From the NCBI RefSeq assembly GCF_946887195.1, contig NZ_CAMPKE010000005.1, positions 168,132-232,131 of the forward strand: a stretch of 64,000 nt of DNA, read 5' to 3'. Under the pieces are notes generated by a model, which saw nothing but the letters and a program-made list of their open reading frames with translations, made no database searches and was not told the DNA's origin. Every line of letters starts with the position of its first letter. Within the stretch, counting starts at the first letter, position 1. The DNA is from an uncultured Halomonas sp. (GTDB lineage: Bacteria > Pseudomonadota > Gammaproteobacteria > Pseudomonadales > Halomonadaceae). The position numbers and the translations under genes are program-made. Shown one piece after another: positions 10,020-20,433 of the stretch.

Positions 10020-11123
10020 TTACATCAGACGATCGGTGCGCAGCACACAGGCGTCGCTATCGTCCAGAGCGTCCTCTTCAGCGTAGCGCTGGGCGCCGGA
10101 GCGCAGACGAGTGCTGATGGCGTTCTGCTTTTCCTCGGTCTCGGCGGGCAGCAGGTGCTCGACCGCGGCCTTCTCCTCGAGCAGTTCCTGCTCGGTGGCC
10201 TTCATGCGTTGCTGGGCGTCGTCGTCGATGGGCAGGTTCTGAACGATCTGGTAGCGCCCGAAGCGGCAAACCACCGGGAACGAATAGACGATGCCCTTGG
10301 CGATGCCATAGCTGCCATCGGAAGGAATGCACATGCTGACGAAGTCGCCGGCGGGCGTTCCCATTACCCAGTCGCGCATATGGTCGATGGCACCGCTCGC
10401 CGCGGAGGCTGCGCTGGACTGGCCGCGCGCGGCGATGATCTCGGCGCCGCGCTGCTGAACGCGGGGAATGAAGGTCTCGGCAACCCATTTGGCGTCGAGG
10501 TTGGGCATCACCGGCTCACCGAACGCTTCGGCGTTGCGCACGTCGGGGTACTGAGTGGCGCTGTGGTTGCCCCACACCGCGACGCGGGTGACGTCGCTGG
10601 GGTTGGCGCCGATATGGTTGGCGAGGCTGCCCTTGGCGCGGTTGTGATCGAGCCGGCTCATCGCGGTGAACTGTGACGGCGACAGGTCCGGCGCGTTGCG
10701 GCTGGCGATCAGCGCGTTGGTGTTGGCCGGATTGCCGACCACCAGGACCTTGACGTCCGGGTTGGCGTGATCGTTCAGCGCACGCCCCTGGACACTGAAG
10801 ATTTCGGCGTTGGCTTCGAGCAGATCCTTGCGCTCCATGCCCTTGCCACGCGGCTTGGCGCCGACCAGCAGGGCGAAGTGAACCCGGCTGAAGCCCTCTT
10901 CGGGGTTGTCGTGCAGGCGCACCGCATGCACCAGCGGGAAGGCGCAGTCTTCGAGCTCCATCGCCACGCCGCGCAGGGCTTCCATGGCTTCGGGGCGCTC
11001 GATGAGTTGCAGAATCACGGGCTGATCGGGGCCGAGCATGTCGCCGGCGGCGATACGAAAGATCAATGAATTACTGATGCTACCGGCAGCGCCGGTGATA
11101 GCGATACGAACAGGGCGTTTCAA
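10020..11123 (-). CDS. mdh: Malate dehydrogenase with C-terminal extension
   Basis: A 367-residue NAD-dependent malate dehydrogenase of the cytosolic/actinobacterial-like type (malate to oxaloacetate, TCA cycle). Recognisable parts are AITGAAG at the N-terminus, [27 protein letters not shown] (substrate-loop arginines), SRLDHNRAK and [12 protein letters not shown] with the catalytic His. Oddities: the Rossmann loop reads GAAGSIS, with Ser for the third Gly of GxxGxxG and for the usual Gln after the second. About 37 acidic and basic residues extend beyond the usual length of roughly 330. There is no in-frame ATG at the family start; TTG 11123 with GGGGGA upstream is used. It stands alone. Confidence 0.85.
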   Translation of the reverse strand: MKRPVRIAITGAAGSISNSLIFRIAAGDMLGPDQPVILQLIERPEAMEALRGVAMELEDCAFPLVHAVRLHDNPEEGFSRVHFALLVGAKPRGKGMERKDLLEANAEIFSVQGRALNDHANPDVKVLVVGNPANTNALIASRNAPDLSPSQFTAMSRLDHNRAKGSLANHIGANPSDVTRVAVWGNHSATQYPDVRNAEAFGEPVMPNLDAKWVAETFIPRVQQRGAEIIAARGQSSAASAASGAIDHMRDWVMGTPAGDFVSMCIPSDGSYGIAKGIVYSFPVVCRFGRYQIVQNLPIDDDAQQRMKATEQELLEEKAAVEHLLPAETEEKQNAISTRLRSGAQRYAEEDALDDSDACVLRTDRLM

Positions 11124-11332
11124 TGCGTGGTCCCCCGAGGGTCGGTTAAGACAACGACCGCCATTCCCATCCCGTCGCGGACAGGAAAATAGGGCCGCGC
11201 GACAATCGACGCAGGATAACGCACGTTAATGCGCTTCCTCGTCGTTCGGCAATGATAGCAGGGCTAGCGACAAGAAAGGCAGGGCATCGCCTCTCAATCG
11301 GACATTTTGCGACTATTTGCCGACCGGCGGCG

Positions 11333-11794
11333 CTACCTAGGCAGCGCCGCCTGGGTCTTGACGTAGGGGAAGGTGGCGTCGAGGTAAGCCGAAACGTCCT
11401 TTTGGGCGGTGCGGCCGAACGAGGCGGGCGGGCACTGCTCGACGATATGCCGGCAGTGCTGATTGAGCCAGCCGAACTGGAGCCGACTGACGATGGCGAC
11501 CCGTTGCGGGGCGGCATCGGCGTCGAGCAGATCCGCGACCAGATAACTCGGGTGACGACGCAGCAGACGCAGATTCAGGCTGAAATCCTGCGCGCCGTCC
11601 AGGTACAGCACATTGAAGAATTCCAGCGACAGGATCGACTGCCCGGTCCGTCGCGGGATGGCGCGCGTGACGTAAACGGGGGAGTAATAGGACTGACCGC
11701 ACTCTTCCCGGTAGCCCGGCAGCATCTGCCAGGCATACCAGCGATGTGGTTCGATCAGCAGCCCTTCGGCTTGCGTGCCTGCCGTGCATTGCAT
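11333..11794 (-). CDS. Conserved-looking hypothetical protein, function unknown
   Basis: A 153-residue soluble protein that I do not recognise. It has no signal peptide and no membrane segment. It is rich in aromatic residues (HRWYAWQMLPGYREECGQSYYSP) with a NVLYLDGAQDFSLNLRLLRRHPSYLVADLLDAD core. Cysteines are scattered and do not form an obvious metal site. The ATG has AAGGAG about 11 bases upstream, which supports expression. It lies alone between mdh and the GGDEF-EAL gene. Confidence 0.6.
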   Translation of the reverse strand: MQCTAGTQAEGLLIEPHRWYAWQMLPGYREECGQSYYSPVYVTRAIPRRTGQSILSLEFFNVLYLDGAQDFSLNLRLLRRHPSYLVADLLDADAAPQRVAIVSRLQFGWLNQHCRHIVEQCPPASFGRTAQKDVSAYLDATFPYVKTQAALPR

Positions 11795-12037
11795 CTTGAA
11801 TGGCGCTCCTTGCCGGGCATCGTGTCAGTATGCTTAGCGTGTCTGATCGCTGGCAATACGAAATGCCTGAGCCGAACGAACCATAATGAATGGCGAACCC
11901 AATGATGTATTGCACCTTTTCGTTTTATCGACGTAGGTTGGTTTCATTACTCGAACCACGCTCGGCGGCCGATATCTGTCGTACGACAGGCAGGGTAGAC
12001 CCTATGTGTGATACGACGCGATCAACAAGGAGTGCGC

Positions 12038-14383
12038 ATGTCAGCCTTCCTTAGGCGCCTCGAGGCGGTAACCGGGTCCTATGGAGCGGGCAAACAGCAG
12101 CGCATCGTGCGCCGCGAACAGATCAGAATGCTCTATGACGGGTTATGGCAGCCGATGTCGATCAGCCTCGTCGCTGCCCTGCTGCTGGTTGTCTCGCTAT
12201 GGTGGGTGATCAATCGCGACGTTTTGATCGCTTGGCTGGCGACCAGCGTCGTGGTGGCGCTGTTACGGCTATGGTTGGCGGTGCGTTTCAATCGCCAGGC
12301 GCCGAGTGCCCAGGTGCGCACCCATTGGCTCGGATGGTTCGCGCTGGGCGCGTTCGCGTCGGGATCGGTCTGGGGTGCCGCCGGCTTGCTGCTGTTCTCG
12401 CTGGAACATGTCGAGCATCAAGCGGCGCTGGCGATCATTCTGGCCGGGATGGGCGCCGGCGCGGTGACCACGCTCTCCTCGGTATGGGGCGTGGCGGCGC
12501 TGTTTCTGATTCCCACCATTTCGCCGTTGATGGTGCAGTACACGCTGGTCGGTTCGCCGGTCGCGCTGATCATCGCGTTCACCATGACGCTGTTTCTGTT
12601 GATGATGCTGGTCGCCAGCCGCCGCCTGAGTCTGATCATCGAGGACAACATCCGCCTGCGCGTCGAAGTGACCGAGCGCGAGGCCTCGCTGCGCGAGAGC
12701 GAAAATCGCTACCGGACGATCTTCCAGTCCTCGCCGTTGGGGCTTTTGCATTTCGATCAGAACGGCGTTGTCGTCGATTGCAACGATAAGTTGCTCGGCA
12801 TCATGAGCGCGCCGCGCGAGGCTGTGATTGGCCTGGACATGCTGCGCCGATTGCCCGACGAGCGCGTCAAGCACGCCGTGGGAAACGCACTGAGCGAGGG
12901 CTTCGGCTATTACGAAGGCGATTACGTGTCGATGAACAGCGGCAAGAAGATGCCGCTGCGGGCCTTCTTCAACGGCGTACGTAACGTGGACGGCGATATC
13001 GTCGGTGGCGTGACGGTGATCGAGGACTGCACCGAGCGCAAGCAGGCCGAAGCGACCATCCATTATCAGGCCTATTACGACCCACTGACCGACCTGCCCA
13101 ATCGCCGTCTGCTGCTCGATCGGCTGTCGCAGGCCCTATCGCAATGCCGACGCGATAGCGACTTGGGCGCGGTGCTGTTTCTCGATCTCGATCGTTTCAA
13201 ATCGGTCAACGATTCGCTGGGCCACGCGGTGGGCGACCGGCTGCTGTGCGAAGCGGCGAAGCGACTGACCCGTTTGTTGCGCGGCGGGGATATCGCCGCG
13301 CGGTTGAGCGGCGATGAGTTCGTGGTCATGCTGGCCAATCTGCAAGGTGGCCGCGAGCAGGCCGAGCACGCCGCACAGGCCGTTGCCCAGCGCATCATGG
13401 ATGCGCTATCGGCGCCTTACCCGCTTTCCGGACGCACGCTCAAAGTGACGCCGAGTATCGGCTTCGTGCTGTTTCCACGCGCCGGGGAAACCGCCACCGA
13501 CCTGCTCAAGCACGCCGATACCGCCATGTATCAGGCCAAGGCCACGGGGCGGGCACGTATCTGCGGCTATCTGCCCAGCATGCAGGCCGAAGTGGAGCGG
13601 CGCGTGGCGCTCGAGCAGGATCTGCGCCGCGCACTGGAGCACAATCAGCTGCTGCTGTACTACCAGCCCCAGGTCGATGCCTCGGGGACGATCGTCGGCG
13701 CCGAGGCGCTACTGCGCTGGGAGCATCCACGCCGCGGCATGGTCTCGCCGGGGGAATTCATTCCCCTGGCCGAGGAGAGTGGGCTGATCGTCGAACTCGG
13801 CGAATGGGTGCTCGATGAAGCCTGCCAGCGTTTGCGACAGATCGACGCCAGGAGCCTGCCCCGGCTATCGGTCAATATCAGCCCGCGCCACTTCAACCAG
13901 CCGGATTTCGTGGGTTACGTCGAGGCACTGATAGACACCGCCGGCGTCGCTCCCGAGCGGCTGCTGTTCGAAGTCACCGAGGGCGTGCTGATCGACAATC
14001 TGCTCGACGCGGTGGCTACCATGCAAGCGCTCAAGCGGGTCGGCGTGGGTATCGCCATCGACGACTTCGGCATCGGCTACTCCTCGCTTTCGTATCTCAA
14101 GCGATTGCCGCTGGACGAACTCAAGATCGATCGCAGCTTCGTCGAGGACATCGGCGACCCCAACGATGCGGCCATCGTGCAGACGATCATCGCCGTGTCC
14201 CGGCATCTCAAGCTGGATATCGTCGCCGAAGGCGTCGAGACCGCCGAGCAACTGGCGTTTCTGCATGACAACGGCTGTACGCGATTCCAGGGCTACTGGT
14301 TCTATCGGCCGATGCCGCTGGCGGAACTGACTCAGGCGCTGACGGCAAAGCCTGCGGGTTCTCGGGAAAAGCCTGAGTCCTAG
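12038..14383 (+). CDS. Membrane PAS-GGDEF-EAL protein (cyclic di-GMP turnover)
   Basis: A 781-residue signalling protein. About seven N-terminal hydrophobic segments (roughly residues 40-210) are followed by a PAS domain (SENRYRTIFQSSPLGLLHFD, ending VTVIEDCTERKQAE). A GGDEF domain comes next, with DPLTDLPNRR, LDLDRFKSVNDSLGH and an SGDEF active site, and an RGGD inhibitory site five residues before it. The EAL domain follows, with GAEALLRWEHP, NISPRHF, FEVTEG, DDFGIGYSSLSYLKRLP and EGVET. The EAL metal and base residues look complete, so phosphodiesterase activity is likely; SGDEF variants can still be cyclases. Start ATG 12038 has AAGGAG seven bases upstream. The stop overlaps the convergent LacI gene: the four bases CTAG at 14380-14383 serve both stops. 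Confidence 0.9.
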   Translation: MSAFLRRLEAVTGSYGAGKQQRIVRREQIRMLYDGLWQPMSISLVAALLLVVSLWWVINRDVLIAWLATSVVVALLRLWLAVRFNRQAPSAQVRTHWLGWFALGAFASGSVWGAAGLLLFSLEHVEHQAALAIILAGMGAGAVTTLSSVWGVAALFLIPTISPLMVQYTLVGSPVALIIAFTMTLFLLMMLVASRRLSLIIEDNIRLRVEVTEREASLRESENRYRTIFQSSPLGLLHFDQNGVVVDCNDKLLGIMSAPREAVIGLDMLRRLPDERVKHAVGNALSEGFGYYEGDYVSMNSGKKMPLRAFFNGVRNVDGDIVGGVTVIEDCTERKQAEATIHYQAYYDPLTDLPNRRLLLDRLSQALSQCRRDSDLGAVLFLDLDRFKSVNDSLGHAVGDRLLCEAAKRLTRLLRGGDIAARLSGDEFVVMLANLQGGREQAEHAAQAVAQRIMDALSAPYPLSGRTLKVTPSIGFVLFPRAGETATDLLKHADTAMYQAKATGRARICGYLPSMQAEVERRVALEQDLRRALEHNQLLLYYQPQVDASGTIVGAEALLRWEHPRRGMVSPGEFIPLAEESGLIVELGEWVLDEACQRLRQIDARSLPRLSVNISPRHFNQPDFVGYVEALIDTAGVAPERLLFEVTEGVLIDNLLDAVATMQALKRVGVGIAIDDFGIGYSSLSYLKRLPLDELKIDRSFVEDIGDPNDAAIVQTIIAVSRHLKLDIVAEGVETAEQLAFLHDNGCTRFQGYWFYRPMPLAELTQALTAKPAGSREKPES

Positions 14384-15423
14384 GTCTTGTCCGAAGAGTC
14401 GACCATCGGCACGGGTCCGGTCGACTCCCTGAGTACCAAGGGAGCATCGAGTAGTTGGCGATGGGGCGAAGTCTCCCCACCGATACGTGCAATCAGGGCA
14501 TCGGCTACCTGGACCCCGATCTCGCCTGCCGGTACGGCGACCGTCGTCAGCGGAGGCGTCATGAAGCGTGCCTGGGGCAGGTCGTCGAAGCCGGTGATCG
14601 ATAGTTTTTCAGGCACAGGCACCCCCGCTCGCTGAGCGGCCAGCATGACGCCAAAGGCCAGGGAATCGTTGCCGCAGAGAATCGCCGTTGGCGGCGTCGC
14701 CAAGCCCATCAATCTTTCGAACGCCTGGGCGCCTTCGGCAATTCCATAATCTACCGTGACGATCCGTTCGGGCGGCACAGGACACCCCATCGCGCTGGCC
14801 GCCTGGAGGAAGCCTGCCAGGCGCGCCCGTGCCCGGTCGTTGTCCGCGACGGGCGCGCTGACTACCGCGAGGTGGCGATGGCCCTGCTCCAGCAGATGCT
14901 CCGCCAGACTCCGTGCCGGAGCGGCGTTGTCGAAACCGATGCATGGCCAGTCTGGATCGTCTTCGGCATGCCAGCAGGACAGAAAGGGGAGCCGCCATTT
15001 CTGCAGCAGGGTCAGAATCGCCGGGTGGTGATCGTGGCCGATCATGACCACCCCATCGACTCCTTGCTGAACCAGGGTTCGAAGGGCCTGGAACTCGTCA
15101 TCGAGATCATACCGATAAGTGGCGATCAATAGCCGGCAATCGTGGCGTTTGAGGCGTTGCTCCAGACAGTCGATCATCGTGCCGAATATGGGGTTGTCCA
15201 GCGTCGGCACCAAAGCGCCGATGGCGCCGATGCGACTCGAGGCGAGCGCCCGAGCGGTGCCATCCGGCACATAGCCGAGCTGGTCGATGGCGGCTTCGAC
15301 CTTCTTGCGCAGCCGCTCGCTGACATGGGGGGCCCGGTTGAGAACTCGCGACACGGATGCCGTCGAGACCCCGGCCTCCCTGGCCACGTCTTCCAGCAGC
15401 GTTCGCTGCATCTCTTTGCTCAT
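14380..15423 (-). CDS. LacI family transcriptional regulator of the sulfonate cluster
   Basis: A 347-residue LacI/GalR regulator. The N-terminal helix-turn-helix and hinge (LEDVAREAGVSTASVSRVLN, then VSERLRKKVEAAIDQLGYVP) are followed by a periplasmic-binding-like sensor domain (GALVPTLDNPIFGTMI, CGNDSLAFGVMLAA, ITGFDDLPQARFMTPPLTTV). It is transcribed away from the TRAP transporter operon. A 16-base palindrome in the shared upstream region and a copy before the dehydrogenase genes are its likely operators. The inducer is probably DHPS or a catabolic intermediate (inference from the neighbours). ATG 15423. Confidence 0.88.
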   Translation of the reverse strand: MSKEMQRTLLEDVAREAGVSTASVSRVLNRAPHVSERLRKKVEAAIDQLGYVPDGTARALASSRIGAIGALVPTLDNPIFGTMIDCLEQRLKRHDCRLLIATYRYDLDDEFQALRTLVQQGVDGVVMIGHDHHPAILTLLQKWRLPFLSCWHAEDDPDWPCIGFDNAAPARSLAEHLLEQGHRHLAVVSAPVADNDRARARLAGFLQAASAMGCPVPPERIVTVDYGIAEGAQAFERLMGLATPPTAILCGNDSLAFGVMLAAQRAGVPVPEKLSITGFDDLPQARFMTPPLTTVAVPAGEIGVQVADALIARIGGETSPHRQLLDAPLVLRESTGPVPMVDSSDKT

Positions 15424-15538
15424 GGTTCCTTTGCCTCTTCAGCGGCCCTGCATCCGCTCACGATGATACGCATCATCATGCATGATAATTTTGCTGGACA
15501 AGTCATATATAGGAGTCTAGGTTGATGACATATGGAAA

Positions 15539-15554
15539 TTGTAAGCGCTTACAA
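15539..15554. promoter_or_regulatory. LacI-type operator, copy 1
   Basis: TTGTAAGCGCTTACAA is a perfect 16-base palindrome with the central CG pair typical of LacI/GalR operators. It lies between the divergent LacI gene and the TRAP operon, 124 bases before the first small gene. Its 14-base core TGTAAGCGCTTACA recurs at 19024. Confidence 0.8.
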
Positions 15555-15677
15555 ATTGCTTGAAGTATTAACTCCAAAACGTGGGTTGGCAAGTATTGCG
15601 CTACGCCAAGGAGTGGTGGGTGAGCCTCGGGCCACCGCCGTAAAGCTGACAACAATGATTCGCTGGAGCACTGAGAC

Positions 15678-15905
15678 ATGACGAATTCTCCACGCAGAAC
15701 ACAACGACTCGGAGCCAATGGCAGCCTGATGTGGTGGGCACTTGGACTGTTCGCCGTATTCTTTTTGAACGTTGTCTTGCAGCGTTTCTGGTCAGGGTTT
15801 CCCGATATCTCCGCAGCTCAGGAAGCGACACTATTGGTGGCCGCGACCGCCTGTTTCATCTCCGCCTGTCTCAGGCTCGAAACACGACAGTCTCCCGGGT
15901 CATGA
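15678..15905 (+). CDS. Small two-helix membrane protein leading the TRAP operon
   Basis: A 75-residue protein with two predicted membrane helices (LMWWALGLFAVFFLNVVL and ATLLVAATACFISACLRL) and a basic N-terminus. ATG 15678 has GGAG upstream. It is the first gene after the operator and stops 46 bases before the TRAP binding-protein start. It is too small to be a standard DctQ, which is present separately downstream. It could be an accessory subunit of the transporter; no function can be assigned from sequence. Confidence 0.6.
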   Translation: MTNSPRRTQRLGANGSLMWWALGLFAVFFLNVVLQRFWSGFPDISAAQEATLLVAATACFISACLRLETRQSPGS

Positions 15906-15951
15906 CCCTCGTCATGGCCGAGATTCAACAACAATCACAAGGAGCATGCTG

Positions 15952-17136
15952 ATGTCCTCATTCAAGAATCTCTTCACCCATGAGCCCCAAACCGCCAACG
16001 AACCTCGACGGCCAGAACGTCGCCAGTTCTTGAATGCCGTGGCGCGCTACGGCTTCAGCGCCGCGGTAATCGGCGCCATTGGTGGCAGCCTGTTTTCACA
16101 AAGCGCCATGGCCGCTACCGCTCAGGAAGAGAGCGAGCGCGAGGCAGCCGCCGAAACCACCCTGGTGATGGCCACCGGTTACACGCTTGGAGCCTCGCGG
16201 GCTTATCCCATCATGCAGCTCAACTTCAAGGAGAACCTGCAAAATTTCACTGGCGGCAGGCTCTACGTGAAGCTGGCGCCCGGTGGGCAGTTGGGAACGG
16301 GCGGTGGCCTGATCACCAAGGTGCAGAACGGTACCATCGCCATGGCGCAGCACTCCATCTCCAACCTTTCTCCGTTCGCCCCGGTGGTGGATCTGATCAA
16401 CATTCCCTATTGGTGTGGTGGGAATCAGCATCTGGTCAATCTGGTCACTTCGCGGACATGGCACGATGTCGTCCACCAGAAAGTCGAGGAGCGCGGCTTC
16501 AAGGTGTTGACCTACATTTGCATCGATCCACGTACCGTGGCGGTGCGAGACGGTCTGCTCGACGGCCCGGTGCGCACCCCTGAGGACATCGCCGGCATCA
16601 AGTTCCGGGTGCCTTCCTCGGAGATTCTCCAGAAGGTCTATCGCCTGGCCGGTGCCAACCCTACACCGGTGGCCTGGGGAGAGACCTCTTCGGCCATGAA
16701 GCAGGGCGTCGCCGATGCCCTGGACCCTAGTGTCCAGGCGCTGCTGGTGTTCGGCTTCACCGACGTGCTGTCCAGCATCTCCACCATTCAGTCGGTGCCC
16801 GACGCCCAGGTCTACACCTGCAACAAGGCATGGTTCGATGCCCAGCCAACGGCAATCCAGGAAGGCATTCTGGAGGCTGCCGATGTCACCTTCCGCGAGA
16901 ATCTGGCCAAGGTACCGGCGGCGCGGGCCTATGCCTACGATCAGATGCGCCAGGCTGGGGTCTCGATCTACACGCCCAGCGAGGACGAACTCGCCCAGTG
17001 GAAGGCAAGCTGCGGCCACCAGTTGCCGGCCTGGGACGATACCAAGCGGGAGTTGGCCGGATCCCTGGACGTATTCGAGAAGCTGCTAGCGGCGACGGAG
17101 GTGACGAATGGCTACTACGTCGACAGCAATGCCTAA
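15952..17136 (+). CDS. TRAP transporter substrate-binding protein (DctP type), Tat-exported
   Basis: A 394-residue periplasmic binding protein. The N-terminus has ERRQFLNAVARYGFSAAVIG and ends AMAATA, a twin-arginine-type signal (RRxFL) rather than a standard Sec leader. The mature part shows DctP landmarks: APGGQLGTGGG, VDLINIPYW, TPEDIAGIKFRVPSSEI, GANPTPVAWGETSSAMKQGVADALD. It should bind the substrate, predicted DHPS from the linked dehydrogenases, and deliver it to the DctQM membrane subunits. I start at ATG 15952 with AAGGAG seven bases upstream; ATG 15946 is too close to that site. The 3' end overlaps dctQ by 29 bases. Confidence 0.88.
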   Translation: MSSFKNLFTHEPQTANEPRRPERRQFLNAVARYGFSAAVIGAIGGSLFSQSAMAATAQEESEREAAAETTLVMATGYTLGASRAYPIMQLNFKENLQNFTGGRLYVKLAPGGQLGTGGGLITKVQNGTIAMAQHSISNLSPFAPVVDLINIPYWCGGNQHLVNLVTSRTWHDVVHQKVEERGFKVLTYICIDPRTVAVRDGLLDGPVRTPEDIAGIKFRVPSSEILQKVYRLAGANPTPVAWGETSSAMKQGVADALDPSVQALLVFGFTDVLSSISTIQSVPDAQVYTCNKAWFDAQPTAIQEGILEAADVTFRENLAKVPAARAYAYDQMRQAGVSIYTPSEDELAQWKASCGHQLPAWDDTKRELAGSLDVFEKLLAATEVTNGYYVDSNA

Positions 17137-17671
17137 GAAACACACTTGGCACGCCTTTCGGCTGCGTTGCGACCGCATCGACCGCAAGGGCGAGCGCTGG
17201 CTGTTGCTGACCTTTTATGCGCTGATCATCCTGACGGTCGCTATCGAGGTCATCCGCCGCTTCGCTCTGAATTACTCGTCGGTGTGGGGCGAGGAGCTGG
17301 CTCGCTACGCCTTCATCTACCTGGTCTGGATCGCTGCCGCGGCGGCGGTCCGGGACCGTGCCCATATCCGCATCGATGTGCTGGTCAATCTGGGTGGCCC
17401 GCGAATGCAGCGCCTGGCCTGGTGGCTATCGGACATTGCCACCCTGGTGTTGGCCGTGTGGGCGCTGTGGCTGTCGATCTCGCCGGTACTGACGTCGCTG
17501 AACTTCGGTTCGGTGACTCCGGGGCTGCGGCTGTCCCAGGCGCTGTTTCTGGTGGCGATCCCCATCGGCTTCCTGCTGATCGCGCTTCGGGTGGTGCAGA
17601 CGATGCTGGCGGATTTTCGTCGCATGCGTCGCGGCGAACCGCCCTTCGACGGCCATAAGTTATTCGACTGA
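17108..17671 (+). CDS. TRAP transporter small permease subunit (DctQ type)
   Basis: A 187-residue membrane protein with four hydrophobic segments and the DctQ signature SSVWGEELARYAFIYLVWIAAAAAVRDRAHIRID. In TRAP systems this subunit pairs with the large DctM permease to move substrate with sodium. The ATG lies inside the binding-protein gene, which indicates translational coupling. It ends 11 bases before dctM. Confidence 0.88.
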   Translation: MATTSTAMPKKHTWHAFRLRCDRIDRKGERWLLLTFYALIILTVAIEVIRRFALNYSSVWGEELARYAFIYLVWIAAAAAVRDRAHIRIDVLVNLGGPRMQRLAWWLSDIATLVLAVWALWLSISPVLTSLNFGSVTPGLRLSQALFLVAIPIGFLLIALRVVQTMLADFRRMRRGEPPFDGHKLFD

Positions 17672-17682
17672 GGAGGTCTGTC

Positions 17683-18990
17683 ATGGAATTTCTGGCAATT
17701 CAGCAGGCCGCAGCAAATCTGGGCTGGACTTTTTATGGGCCTCTGGCGGTGCTGGCTGGGATGATCGTGCTGGGCGTGCCGATCTGGGTGGCCATCGGCC
17801 TGGGTACCCTGGGCATGCTGACGATGACCGAGACGCTGCCATTGTCGCTGTTCGGCGAGTCGTTGTTCGAAGGCATCAATGCCTTCGCGCTGATCGCCGT
17901 GCCGCTGTTCATCCTCACCGGCGATGCCTTGGTGCGCTCGGGGCTCTCCGATAAGCTGCTCGATGTTGCCGAGGCGACCGTCGGCGGCATGCGCACCGGG
18001 CTCGGCAGCTCCACCACGCTCGGCTGCGGCTTCTTCGCCTGCATTTCGGGTTCCGACGCCGCTGGGGCGGCGGCGGTGGGGCGCATGACCATCCATCGTC
18101 TGGTGGAGCGGGGCTATCCCTTGCCGGCGGCCTGTGCGCTAGTGGCCTCCGGCGCCTGTACCGGCATTCTGATACCGCCCTCGATCGCTTATATCGTGAT
18201 CGGCCTGGTGCTCGGCATGTCGGCCTCGACCCTGTTCCTGGCCGCTGCCATCCCCGGGGTACTGGTGATGCTCTCGGTAATGATCACCAATGTGATACTC
18301 AATCGCCTGAACGGCTTCGAGGGTGACCGGGCGCGCTTTTCCTGGCGCCGCTGGGTGGCCACGGTATGGGATGCCCGCTGGGCGCTGTTCGTGCCGGTGG
18401 TCATCCTCGGCGGCATCTATTCGGGTCTCTTCACTCCCACCGAGGCGGCCTCGGTAGCCGTCGTGGTGGTGGTGTTGATCGGCCTCCACCAGGGGCGACT
18501 GACCCTCGGCGATATTCCACGCATGCTGGAGTCCTCGGCACGGGTGTGCGGGGTCATCGTGCCCATCATCGCGGTGTCGCTACCCCTGGCGCAGACGCTC
18601 GCCAGCCTGGATATCCCGCAGACGCTGGTGAGCGGCATCAATGAACTGACCGACTCGCCGGTAATCATCATTCTGCTGATGATCGGCATCCTGATCCTGG
18701 CGGGCTGCGTGATGGAAACCACGCCCAATATCGTGATCCTGGCGCCGTTGCTGCTGCCGGTAGCCCAGCAGGCGGGAATGAACGACTTCCATTTCGCCAT
18801 TCTGATGGTGACCACCTTGGGGCTGGGTTTCATCACACCACCGCTGGGGCTCAATCTGTTCGTGGTCTCGGGGCTGACACGCTGTTCGGTGCTGTCCATC
18901 GCCCGCTATGCCTTCCCCTTCGTGCTGGGCATGCTGATGGTGGTGCTGCTGGTCGCCTTCGTGCCCTGGTTATCGACCTGGGCGCTGTAG
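17683..18990 (+). CDS. TRAP transporter large permease subunit (DctM type)
   Basis: A 435-residue protein with about a dozen membrane segments and DctM landmarks: GVPIWVAIGLGTLGML, FALIAVPLFILTGDALVRSGLSDKLLDVAE, ISGSDAAGAAAVG, GACTGILIPPSIAYIVIG and GLGFITPPLGLNLFVVSG. It forms the transport channel of the tripartite sodium-dependent system. GAGGAGG lies before ATG 17683. The gene is followed by a 128-base gap holding the second LacI-type operator and then the hpsN-like gene. Confidence 0.92.
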   Translation: MEFLAIQQAAANLGWTFYGPLAVLAGMIVLGVPIWVAIGLGTLGMLTMTETLPLSLFGESLFEGINAFALIAVPLFILTGDALVRSGLSDKLLDVAEATVGGMRTGLGSSTTLGCGFFACISGSDAAGAAAVGRMTIHRLVERGYPLPAACALVASGACTGILIPPSIAYIVIGLVLGMSASTLFLAAAIPGVLVMLSVMITNVILNRLNGFEGDRARFSWRRWVATVWDARWALFVPVVILGGIYSGLFTPTEAASVAVVVVVLIGLHQGRLTLGDIPRMLESSARVCGVIVPIIAVSLPLAQTLASLDIPQTLVSGINELTDSPVIIILLMIGILILAGCVMETTPNIVILAPLLLPVAQQAGMNDFHFAILMVTTLGLGFITPPLGLNLFVVSGLTRCSVLSIARYAFPFVLGMLMVVLLVAFVPWLSTWAL

Positions 18991-19023
18991 ATGCCGAGAA
19001 AATCAACGTCGTTCAGGCAAAAT

Positions 19024-20432
<1,409 letters not shown>

Positions 20433-20433
20433 G

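Noticed and set aside
12269..13063. Long minus-strand frame within the GGDEF-EAL gene
   Set aside because: Antisense shadow with His/Gln-rich composition and no ribosome site; the plus-strand domains explain the region.
15462..15477. GATGAT-ACGC-ATCATC inverted repeat as a further operator
   Set aside because: The arms are short and low in complexity, and it is not repeated elsewhere in the locus. It may be part of the LacI gene promoter but cannot be supported.
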